From: Ecytonucleospora hepatopenaei
Taxonomy: Eukaryota; Microsporidia; Enterocytozoonidae
Assembly: GCA_026692725.1 (NCBI GenBank)
Contig: JAPMUG010000001.1
Location: 372,001 to 436,000, forward strand
DNA: 64,000 nucleotides
Reading direction: 5' to 3'
Below, piece by piece: positions 55,335 to 64,000 of this stretch (position 1 is its first letter; each line of letters opens with the position of its first letter). A program made the position numbers and the translations under genes. Under the pieces are notes generated by a model that searched no databases, was not told where the DNA came from, and was given only the letters and a program-made list of their open reading frames with translations.

Positions 55335-55440
55335 GTATGCCACATCCTGACAAAATTTACAAATAATAGGTGTTTAAAATAAACTTGTGTATTTCTAAGT
55401 TTTAGCATATTTATGTAAGTACAAGCATTATAACATTCTT
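55335..55440. repeat. Dispersed noncoding repeat, copy 2
   Basis: CCACATCCTGACAAAATTTAC followed by CTTGTGTATTTCTAAGTTT and AGCATATTTATG matches copy 1 at 14695-14815 in the same order and orientation. It lies about 500 bases before the relic gene at 55921. Confidence 0.7.
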
Positions 55441-55696
55441 TTACATTTAATTAGTTTGAAAAGTTTATTTAAACTTTACAGCTTAAAAAACAAGTATTAG
55501 ATAAAGTCATCCGTAATTATTTATTCAGTGATAAGTTTTTAATCAAAATAGAGTTTATTAATAAGTAGTGTTAAATAAATAAGAACCTTAATTTTGATAG
55601 GTTAAAAAATGTTATTTAGTAAATTAAAAAAGGTTTAATAAATAAATCTCTAATTTTCAAACTAATATTTATTTTGTCTCCTTTAACATGAAAGTC

Positions 55697-55810
55697 AATA
55701 ATGTAATAATGTAATAATGTAATAATGTAATAATGTAATAATGTAATAATGTAATAATGTAATAATGTAATAATGTAATAATGTAATAATGTAATAATGT
55801 AATAATGTAA
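55697..55810. repeat. (AATAATGT)14 tandem repeat
   Basis: About 14 exact copies of the 8-mer AATAATGT. A 62-codon minus-strand frame across it (repeating YIITLLHY) is an artefact of the repeat. Confidence 0.95.
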
Positions 55811-55920
55811 TGTAATAATTTCTGCGTTGGAAAATCCAACAAATTTTTAATTATCATTAAATATATTTTTAAGTTATCATTGATTATTTATTGAAGGAAA
55901 ATCTTTTGTTTGTTTTTAAA

Positions 55921-56640
55921 TGTGGTTTTTTGTACTCTAAATTTTATTTTTAAAATAAAATATGAGCATAATAATGCAGAAACAGAAGATTTATGGGAAG
56001 AACTTGATAAATCAAGGGATAATAATGAAATAAAGATAAAAGACCTTATTGACAGTTAATTTTCAACTAACAATAAAATGGTAACTAACAATAAAATGGT
56101 ATAACACAAAAAACAATTCTAATAATAGTTTAAGTAATAGTGGAAAAGTAGAAAAAATATTATTTGATAAAACAGAAAGAACAATTCATAAATTACTAAA
56201 CAACTTTATAAGTTTATTTTAAAATATAATTTATTATTTTAAATTAAAAGAATATTTTATAAAATTACTTAGTGATAAATACAGTTCTTTAAATTTAAAC
56301 AATGTTGATGCTTTAAATTTAGTAGCAGATTTTTTTGAATTTTCAACAACATTATATAGATAAATCAATTAGAATTGTATATAGAAAAACAATAATAAAT
56401 AATAAATGTAGTAGAAAAAGAGACAAATTATGAAGTAATTGAAAATGTATTAATGAATTTGAATTTTTTGAAAAATGCATTTTAAGATAATAATGTTAAA
56501 CATTTCAAATTACACTTTAAAGATATGCAAAACAAAATAGTTGAGAATAGATTAAAAAACATAAATTTAATTACTAGTATACAAGATAAAGACATTAAGT
56601 GATTTATGTATTGATAAAATAGCAGTAACCATATGAGTAC
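55921..56640 (+). pseudogene. Heavily decayed gene, probably secreted
   Basis: Coding-like fragments appear one after another in different frames. A hydrophobic start (MWFFVL then a shift and NFIFKIK) leads to EHNNAETEDLWEELDKSRD and a stop at about 56057-56059. Later come NNSLSNSGKVEKILFDKTE, LNLNNVDALNLVADFFEF and KLHFKDMQNKIVENRLKNI, each ended by stops. At least five lesions are needed, so the gene is long dead. Composition matches other Asn/Lys-rich secreted proteins here. No family recognised. Confidence 0.45.
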
Positions 56641-57877
56641 AGAATAGTATTTTTAAGATAGAGAGTAAATATGTATTGTATTATAGTATATAGGAAGAAC
56701 TATTTAATGTCACTGGTATAAATAATGATTTTTACAAAACAAATATATGAATATATATAATGCAGTAGTAGCTAACAATACTAACAAATTTATTATAGTA
56801 TTACTACTATTATAAAATATTTTGTAATACACAACTATATATTAACTACTAAAAACTTTTTATATGTTTTATAAATAAATAGTATAATAACTAAAATTAT
56901 TAGTGTATATTATATATTAGTAGTTTTAAGATATTTTATGTTAAAATAATTTGAAAAATAAAATATAATAGAAATAAAAAACACGTAGGTAAAAAGGAAA
57001 AGAAAAAAGATGAAATAAAAGTATATATAGAATGCAATGATATTGAAAATTGAATAGTTTTAGGTAGATGTATTTTTCAATTTTTTGTATTTGTGAGTAT
57101 ACCCTTTAGTAAAAAATATGGTTAATAAAATTAGTACTAGTAAATATTTTTTAACCCTAATAGTAAAATAGAATAAAAAAGAATATAAAAGAATAATAGT
57201 AGAAATATAATTTAAATGTATTAATATAAGTGTAAAACATAATATAAATGATAGTAAATAAATTATAAGTATATAAAATGCATTAGTTTAGTATATATTA
57301 CTAAATAAATTATTATTTTAAGAAATTTAAAAAAAAATAGAAGAAATATTCTAATAAAATATATAAGTAAAGGTATAAATGATAAGGTATATGTGTATTT
57401 AAATAGTATTAATAATTATAAAAAGATACTTTATTAACTATTTACATGTTTTTAATAAATAAATTATATAAATATATACATTTATTAGAAAATATTATAA
57501 TATTTGTAAAAAAATAGGAATATTTTAAAAGATAATAAAAATAAGAGAAAACAATGAGTGTATTAAATAAAAAAAATATAAAGTAAAAAAAATAAAAAAA
57601 CTAAAATAAATACTTAAGTATATTTACATATAAAAAATATAAAACTATTAACAAGTTTATAAACCTAATAATAAAATAAAAATAACAATAAAAAATCAAA
57701 AGAAATAAATACAAAAAGTTTAATTTAATTTATTAGTACTTAAAAAACATTATAATACTATTTTATGAATAGTAAAAGTAAAAACAAAGAAAAGAAAATA
57801 CGTGAAAACAAAAATTAGATTATGATTAGTAGCGCGAGAAAACTTGACGGAGTGTAACGAAGTTAAAGTTTTGGAGC
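56641..57877. other. Gene-free AT-rich stretch before the repeat array
   Basis: No gene seen. The last 60 bases become less AT-rich and hold an imperfect inverted repeat, AGCGCGAGAAAACTT at about 57831 and AAAGTTTTGGAGCGCT at about 57865. It could form a hairpin at the edge of the 30-bp repeat. Confidence 0.55.
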
Positions 57878-58267
57878 GCTATTGACTAGATATCTTACCT
57901 ACGGTAAGCTATTGACTAGATATCTTACCTACGGTAAGCTATTGACTAGATATCTTACCTACGGTAAGCTATTGACTAGATATCTTACCTACGGTAAGCT
58001 ATTGACTAGATATCTTACCTACGGTAAGCTATTGACTAGATATCTTACCTACGGTAAGCTATTGACTAGATATCTTACCTACGGTAAGCTATTGACTAGA
58101 TATCTTACCTACGGTAAGCTATTGACTAGATATCTTACCTACGGTAAGCTATTGACTAGATATCTTACCTACGGTAAGCTATTGACTAGATATCTTACCT
58201 ACGGTAAGCTATTGACTAGATATCTTACCTACGGTAAGCTATTGACTAGATATCTTACCTACGGTAA
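57878..58267. repeat. 13 exact copies of a 30-bp repeat
   Basis: The unit GCTATTGACTAGATATCTTACCTACGGTAA is repeated 13 times with no difference that I can see. Inside each unit TTACC-TAC-GGTAA can form a small hairpin, and AGATATCT is palindromic. The period is a multiple of three and one frame stays open through all copies (a 131-codon frame repeating TRYLTYGKLL), but there is no signal upstream, so it is not called as a gene. The array passes directly into the TTAG array at 58268. This is a subtelomeric-type satellite. Confidence 0.97.
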
Positions 58268-60012
58268 GTTTAGTTAGTTAGTTTAGTTAGTTTAGTTAGT
58301 TAGTTAGTTTAGTTTAGTTAGTTAGTTTAGTTTAGTTAGTTTAGTTTAGTTAGTTAGTTTAGTTTAGTTTAGTTAGTTTAGTTAGTTTAGTTAGTTTAGT
58401 TAGTTTAGTTAGTTAGTTAGTTAGTTAGTTTAGTTAGTTAGTTAGTTAGTTTAGTTAGTTAGTTAGTTAGTTTAGTTAGTTTAGTTAGTTAGTTAGTTTA
58501 GTTAGTTAGTTTAGTTAGTTTAGTTAGTTAGTTAGTTAGTTTAGTTAGTTAGTTTAGTTAGTTAGTTTAGTTAGTTTAGTTAGTTAGTTAGTTTAGTTAG
58601 TGTAGTTAGTTAGTTAGTTTAGGTTGTAGTTAGTTAGTTAGTTTTAGTGTTAGTTAGTGTTAGTGTTAGGTTGTAGTTAGTTAGTTTAGTTAGTTAGTTT
58701 AGTTTTAGTTGTTAGGTTAGTTGTGTTAGGTGTAGTTGTTTGTTTAGTTGTAGTTTAGTTAGTTGTTTAGTGTTGTTAGTGTTGTGTAGTTAGTTTGTTG
58801 GTTGTGGTTGGTTGTGTGTGTTAGGGTTGTTGGTTGTGTGTTGGTTGTGTGGTTGGGTGTGTGTTGGTGTGGTTGTTTGTGGTTGTGGTGGGTTGTGGTT
58901 GTGGTGGGTGGTTGGTGTGGTTGGTGTTGGTGGTGTGGTTGGTGTGGTTGTGGGTGGTGGTGTGGGTGTGGGTGGTTGGGTGGTGGGTGGTGGTGTGTGG
59001 GTGGTGTGGGTGGTGTGTGGGTGGGTGGTGTGGGTGTGGTGGGTGGGTGTGTGGGTGGGTGGGTGGGTGGTTGGGTGGTGTGGTGGTGTGGTGTGGGTGG
59101 GTGGTGGGTGTGGGTGGTGGGTGGTGGGTGGTGTGGGTGGTGGGTGGGTGGTGGTGGGTGGTGGGTGGGTGGTGGGTGGTGGGTGGGGTGGTGGGTGGTG
59201 GGTGTGGTGGTGGGTGGTGGTGGGTGGGGGTGGGTGGTGGGTGGGTGGTGTGGGTGGTGGGTGGGTGGGTGGTGGTGGGTGTGGTGGGTGGGTGGTGGTG
59301 GGTGGGGTGTGGGTGGGGTGTGGGTGGTGGGGTGGGTGGTGGTGGGGTGGTGGGTGTGGTGGGTGGTGGGTGGGTGGTGGTGGGTGGTGGGTGGTGGTGG
59401 GTGGTGGTGGTGGGGTGGGGTGGTGGGTGGGTGGGGTGTGGTGGGTGGGTGGTGGGTGGTGGGTGGTGGGTGGGGTGGGTGGTGGTGGGTGGGTGGTGGT
59501 GGGGTGGGTGGTGGGTGGGGTGGGGTGGTGGGGGTGGTGGTGGTGGGTGGGTGGGGTGGTGGGTGGTGGGTGGGTGGGGTGTGGTGGGTGGGGTGGGGTG
59601 GTGGGTGGGGTGGGTGGGTGGGTGGGGTGGTGGGTGGTGGGTGGGTGGTGGTGGGGTGGGTGGGTGGTGGGTGGTTGGGTGGGTGGTGGTGGGTGGTGTG
59701 GTGGGGTGTGGTGGTGTGGTGTGGGGGTGGGTGTGGTGTGGTGGTTGTGGGTGGTGGGTTGTTTAGTTGTTGGTGGGTTAGTTGTTGTTGTGGTGTTGGG
59801 TGGTTGGTTAGTTAGTGTTAGGTGGTTAGTTTAGTTAGTTAGTTTAGTTAGTTAGTTTAGTTAGTTTAGTTAGTTAGTTTAGTTTAGTTAGTGTTAGTAG
59901 TTAGTTTAGTTAGTTAGTTTAGTTAGTTAGTTAGTTAGTTTAGTTAGTTTAGTTAGTTAGTTAGTTTAGTTAGTTAGTTAGTTAGTTTAGTTAGTTTAGT
60001 TAGTTAGTTAGT

Positions 60013-60051
<39 letters not shown>

Positions 60052-60940
60052 AGTTAGTTTAGTTTAGTTTAGTTAGTTAGTTAGTTTAGTTAGTTAGTTT
60101 AGTTAGTTTAGTTAGTTAGTTAGTTTAGTTAGTTTAGTTAGTTAGTTAGTTAGTTAGTTTAGTTAGTTAGTTAGTTTAGTTTAGTTTAGTTAGTTAGTTT
60201 AGTTAGTTAGTTTAGTTAGTTAGTTTAGTTAGTTAGTTTAGTTTAGTTAGTTAGTTTAGTTAGTTAGTTAGTTAGTTAGTTTAGTTAGTTAGTTAGTTTA
60301 GTTAGTTAGTTTAGTTTAGTTAGTTTAGTTAGTTTAGTTAGTTAGTTTAGTTAGTTAGTTTAGTTAGTTAGTTAGTTAGTTTAGTTAGTTAGTTTAGTTA
60401 GTTTAGTTAGTTAGTTAGTTAGTTTAGTTTAGTTAGTTAGTTTAGTTAGTTAGTTTAGTTTAGTTAGTTTAGTTAGTTAGTTTAGTTAGTTAGTTAGTTT
60501 AGTTAGTTTAGTTAGTTAGTTTAGTTAGTTTAGTTAGTTTAGTTTAGTTAGTTTAGTTAGTTAGTTAGTTTAGTTAGTTAGTTTAGTTAGTTTAGTTAGT
60601 TAGTTAGTTAGTTAGTTTAGTTAGTTAGTTTAGTTAGTTAGTTTAGTTTAGTTTAGTTAGTTAGTTAGTTTAGTTAGTTAGTTTAGTTAGTTAGTTAGTT
60701 TAGTTAGTTAGTTAGTTTAGTTAGTTTAGTTAGTTAGTTAGTTAGTTTAGTTATTTAGTTAGTTTAGTTAGTTAGTTTAGTATAGTTAGTTAGTTTAGTT
60801 TAGTTAGTTAGTTAGTTAGTTTAGTTAGTTATAGTTTAGTTTAGTTAGTTTATAGTTTAGTTATAGTATTATTAAGTTAGTATAGTTTAGTTATAGTTAG
60901 TTAAAGTTATTTAGTATATTATAATTTAGTTATATAATTA
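58268..60940 (+). repeat. (TTAG/TTTAG)n telomere-like array, free of C
   Basis: About 2.67 kb of irregularly mixed TTAG and TTTAG units with the G-rich strand pointing rightward. From 58263 to 60940 no C occurs. Between about 58620 and 58800 the units drift to TGTTAGTG and GGTTG, lead into the G/T core, and return to TTAG units from about 59816. Near 60840-60930 the array frays into TATAGTTTAG and TATATTATAATTTAG. The polarity is that of a right chromosome end. The unit lacks the extra G residues of TTAGG or TTAGGG telomeres, so this is called telomere-like only. Confidence 0.9.
58801..59815 (+). repeat. G/T-only core (GGTGGGTGG words) inside the array
   Basis: About 1 kb made only of G and T with rare A, dominated by GGTGG, GGGTGG and GGTGTGG. 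Dense runs of three G at short spacing are suited to G-quadruplex formation. Three overlapping open frames of over 300 codons here (Gly/Trp/Val only) are artefacts of the absence of A. The transition on both sides is gradual, unlike an insertion with sharp ends. Confidence 0.9.
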
Positions 60941-60997
60941 CTTAACTAACTTAACTAATATAACTAATACTAAATTAACTAACTATACTAACTAACT

Positions 60998-61028
<31 letters not shown>

Positions 61029-61083
61029 ACTAACTAACTAAACTAACTAACTAAACTAACTAACTAACTAAACTAACTAAACT

Positions 61084-61114
<31 letters not shown>

Positions 61115-61467
61115 ACTAACTAAACTAACTAAACTAACTAAACTAAACTAACTAACTAAACTAACTAAACTAAACTAAACTAACTAAACTAACTAAACTA
61201 ACTAACTAAACTAACTAACTAACTAAACTAACTAACTAACTAACTAAACTAAACTAACTAAACTAACTAACTAAACTAACTAACTAACTAAACTAACTAA
61301 CTAAACTAAACTAACTAAACTAACTAACTAACTAACTAAACTAAACTAAACTAACTAACTAACTAAACTAAACTAACTAACTAAACTAACTAAACTAACT
61401 AAACTAACTAACTAAACTAACTAAACTAACTAACTAAACTAACTAAACTAACTAAACTAAACTAACT

Positions 61468-61502
<35 letters not shown>

Positions 61503-61509
61503 ACTAACT

Positions 61510-61544
<35 letters not shown>

Positions 61545-61701
61545 ACTAACTAAACTAACTAACTAACTAAACTAACTAACTAACTAACTAACTAAACTAA
61601 CTAACTAACTAACTAAACTAACTAAACTAACCTAACTAACTAACTAACTAACTAAACTAACTAACTAAACTAACTAAACTAAACTAACTAACTAACTAAC
61701 T

Positions 61702-61732
<31 letters not shown>

Positions 61733-61879
61733 ACTAACTAAACTAAACTAACTAACTAACTAAACTAACTTAACTAACTAAACTAACTAACTAAACTAAA
61801 CTAACTAAACTAAACTAAACTTAACTAACTAACTAACCTACCCTAACTAAACTAACTAAAACTAACTAACTAAACTAAA
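60941..61879 (-). repeat. (CTAA/CTAAA)n array, inverse of the left array, free of G
   Basis: About 0.94 kb of CTAA and CTAAA units. No G occurs from 60930 to 61879. It is the same repeat as 58268-60940 in reverse orientation, so the G-rich strands of both arrays point toward about 60935. CCTACCCTAACTAAAC at about 61836-61851 near the right edge contains one CCCTAA, closer to a canonical telomere unit. The polarity is that of a left chromosome end. Confidence 0.9.
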
Positions 61880-62186
61880 GCATGGTTTGATTAAATACAA
61901 CAACTATGTTTTATATTTAAAAAATGAAAATGTTATTATAAAAAATAGGACAAAAAGTTATTATAACCTGTTTTTTTAAATAGAACAAACTAGTGAAAAA
62001 ATAGAATGTGTTATGATTAGAGGGCAAACTATAAACAAAAAAATTATTTATGTTTATTTTACATAAATAAACATGTATATACCAAAAATATATGTAAACT
62101 AAAATATTAAAAACATTTTTAAATTCTAACAAATTCTCCTTATGCTTTAGATTATTTTAAATAAATTAATTTTATTTTTCCTTTTT
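61880..62186. other. AT-rich flank between array and transposon relic
   Basis: No gene supported. A 71-codon minus-strand frame (61917-62132) has no signal and is probably chance. Confidence 0.5.
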
Positions 62187-63652
62187 ATGAATCGTCGTAA
62201 AGATACAATCCTTATAAAATTAAAAAAGATAATTCAAAATCATAAAGAAACATTTTAAACAACAAAAATTTAAATGTTTTTTGCAAACATTGTAAATGTG
62301 TAATAAAATGCAATTCAAAATTTGCTGTTATGCAACATATAAAAAGTAAAAAACATGAAAAAAACATGTTTATTACACATTGCAACGATCAAGTTTCTTC
62401 TGAAGTAAATGAAAATTTATTTAAAAAATGAAATTGCTAAAATTTTATGTAAAGGAATGTTGAGGTCTGATACACATTTACATAACATAAAAAATGTAAG
62501 AATTCATAAGATTCATATTAAAATATTGTTTGTTAAAACTCATTTATTAAAACAAAAAGTAGGGTTAAAATAAACTAACAAAAAATACTGATTTTAAAGA
62601 AATGGTATTTCAATTAATTGGACAAAAGGTATCTGAAACTACCGTTAGAAAACAAATCAAAATTTTATATGAATTTGAACAAAAAAATTATTAAATTAAA
62701 TAAAAAATCAATCCTTTTACATTATTTTTGACAAAAGTCCTATTAAAAACATAAAATTTTGGAATGTTTTAATAGGATTTGTCAAAAATCCTGGAAAGGA
62801 GTATTTACTAGGATGTTTTAGTACCGATAAAACATCAGACAGTAAACTTTTAGAGGCAACTATTAATGAATTGTTTTTAAAATATGATTTAAAATATAAA
62901 AACCTGAAACTAACTAATCAGTGATGCAGTCAGGTACAACATTTTATTTTATGAAGAATTACGTAAAAAACAACCTCATGTAATGCACTTTACTTGCATC
63001 AGTCACCTTTTACACAATTGTGTGACGTTTTTATAAAAAAATTCAAAAAGGTAAATTTACTAATAAAAAAAATCAATACTCTCATAGGTTATAATAAAAG
63101 TCTCCATAGTCTGTTAAAACAACTTGGATCTTTTAAAAAACCTTGTGAAACACGATGAGGTACAACAATTGATTTTTTGATTTTTTTAAAAATAATTTTG
63201 ATCAAGTGTGCAAAATTTTAATTAATTTTAAAAACGATAGTTCTGAAACATATAAAAATTGTATGAATTTGATCAATAATAAAGCCGTTTATGATAATAT
63301 TTTATATATAGTCAAAAAATATGTTTTTTTTTGCAAAATTTATTGTTGAAAGTGAAAAAAGCAATTTTTCAAATTTAGATAGTATTGAAATGATTAAAAA
63401 AATCAGGTTTGATCATGACAAAATTAATTTAAGTAAAAATTTGGAAAAAAGAATTAGGAAACATTTTTTAAATAATTACTTTTATAATAAAAAAATGATA
63501 ACTGAAATTCAAACAAAGTTTTATTATTGCCTAGTTCAGGTTCTGAGGTAGAAAAATCATTTAACATGCTTAAAGATATGCTTAAAGACAAAAGAAATTT
63601 TAAAAAGGAAAATATCGAAATGTTTTTCTTCATTAAGTACAATAAATTTTGA
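62187..63652 (+). pseudogene. hAT-type transposase relic with BED-like zinc finger
   Basis: Fragments in several frames keep hAT transposase order. A BED-like finger comes first (FCKHCKCVIKCNSKFAVMQHIKSKKH, split here for length: CKHC then H and H). A catalytic-region piece is FVKNPGKEYLLGCFSTDKTS. The segment NSDAVRYNILFYEELRKKQPH then HFTCISHLLHNC corresponds to the SDA ... H-T-C-.-HALHN block. PCETR-GTTIDF follows. The C-terminal dimerisation piece is SGSEVEKSFNMLKDMLKD, RNFKKENIEMFFFIKY. At least six stops or shifts separate these, so the element is dead. No clear terminal inverted repeats were found. ATCCCCTTATAT at about 63738 and ATATAGGGGTTA at about 63829 are a weak inverted pair downstream. 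Confidence 0.72.
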
Positions 63653-64000
63653 AAAAAAACAATTTTTTAATAAAACATATTTTAATATAAAAAAACCGAT
63701 TTCCATTCTAAAAGCTATTAAAATGAAATTTTTTTAATCCCCTTATATACCAAACATATTTTTTTAACGTTAAATAAAATTTTATAAAAAATTTTATTTT
63801 GTTGGTCTTAAAATATATTATTTTTGAATATAGGGGTTAAAAAATTTGGCTTTTTATATTAAATTAAAATTTTTTATTCTTATTTACTATTTTTTGAAAC
63901 ATAAAAGATGTTTTTAAAAAAAATTATAAAACATGACATAATATTAACAAATAGAAATTTACATACTTATTTATTTTTAAATATTATTGTGTTAAAAAGT

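Noticed and set aside
55669..55857. 62-codon minus-strand frame repeating HYYIITLL
   Set aside because: It only translates the (AATAATGT)n tandem repeat.
57878..58267. CRISPR-like array
   Set aside because: The copies are contiguous with no spacers, and the genome is eukaryotic.
57882..58277. A 131-codon frame across the 30-bp satellite
   Set aside because: It is an exact repeat of a 10-codon unit with no signal peptide and no CCC/GGG start signal; the open frame follows from a repeat length divisible by three. Kept only as a remark on the repeat.
58802..59834. Three overlapping open frames of 310-340 codons rich in Gly, Val and Trp
   Set aside because: They arise because a G/T-only sequence can hardly contain TAA, TAG or TGA. 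No start signal, no recognisable domain, and all three frames are open at once.
58263..61879. Centromere
   Set aside because: The strict strand switch of a TTAG-type unit and decayed subtelomere-like flanks fit chromosome ends better, and no centromere-specific signal can be read from sequence alone.

Overview
This window reads as a very AT-rich nuclear chromosome segment of a microsporidian. The evidence is the set of reduced, intron-free eukaryotic genes (eL33, eS8, RPB5, proteasome beta-4, SWI3/RSC8, an LCB1-like serine palmitoyltransferase subunit, an HRD1-like E3, a PDI-like protein, a CstF-77/RNA14-like protein). To this are added clusters of fast-evolving signal-peptide proteins, and CCC- or GGG-containing signals next to start codons (for example AAATTTTACCC directly before the eS8 ATG). 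I cannot name the species.

Layout. 0-5.6 kb: partial gene, tRNA-Thr, a broken secreted-protein gene, RNA14-like, a possible Spc25, eL33 and a Cys-rich protein. 5.8-17.1 kb: extremely AT-rich, with Asn-rich proteins, a cluster of multi-pass membrane proteins (two clearly paralogous), a SWI3/RSC8 homologue, three members of secreted family A and proteasome beta-4. 17.5-19.9 kb: a Hop1-like HORMA/PHD/winged-helix protein and RPB5. 20-27.5 kb: a run of same-strand secreted or membrane genes (family B), several of them frameshifted or nonsense-interrupted, ending in a J-domain/zinc-finger-like protein. 27.6-34 kb: a 52-residue membrane ORF, HRD1-like, two unknowns, four small secreted Lys/Glu-rich genes (family C) and eS8. 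34.4-39.8 kb: a large Asn-rich propeller-like protein, a degenerate DEAD-box helicase and a minimal YL1_C (Ies6-like) protein. 39.9-41.0 kb: a sharply bounded G+T-rich island. 41-51 kb: secreted proteins, LCB1 and PDI-like genes, a protein with a tandemly duplicated fungal-type domain, type I membrane proteins (one decayed) and a Cys-rich secreted protein with a basic nuclear-localisation-like tail. 52-64 kb: decayed genes and repeats.

The most striking structure is at 57.9-61.9 kb. Thirteen exact 30-bp repeats abut about 2.7 kb of (TTAG/TTTAG)n containing no C at all, with a 1-kb G/T-only core. At about 60,930-60,940 this flips to about 0.94 kb of (CTAA/CTAAA)n containing no G. The polarity is that of two telomere-like arrays meeting head to head. 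The flanks differ (decayed genes on the left, a broken hAT-type transposase on the right), which fits two joined subtelomeres, either a real fusion or an assembly join.

Most housekeeping genes are intact while many secreted or membrane genes carry frameshifts or in-frame stops. That pattern favours birth-and-death evolution of host-interaction genes over uniform sequencing error, although several breaks lie in homopolymers and need read-level checking.
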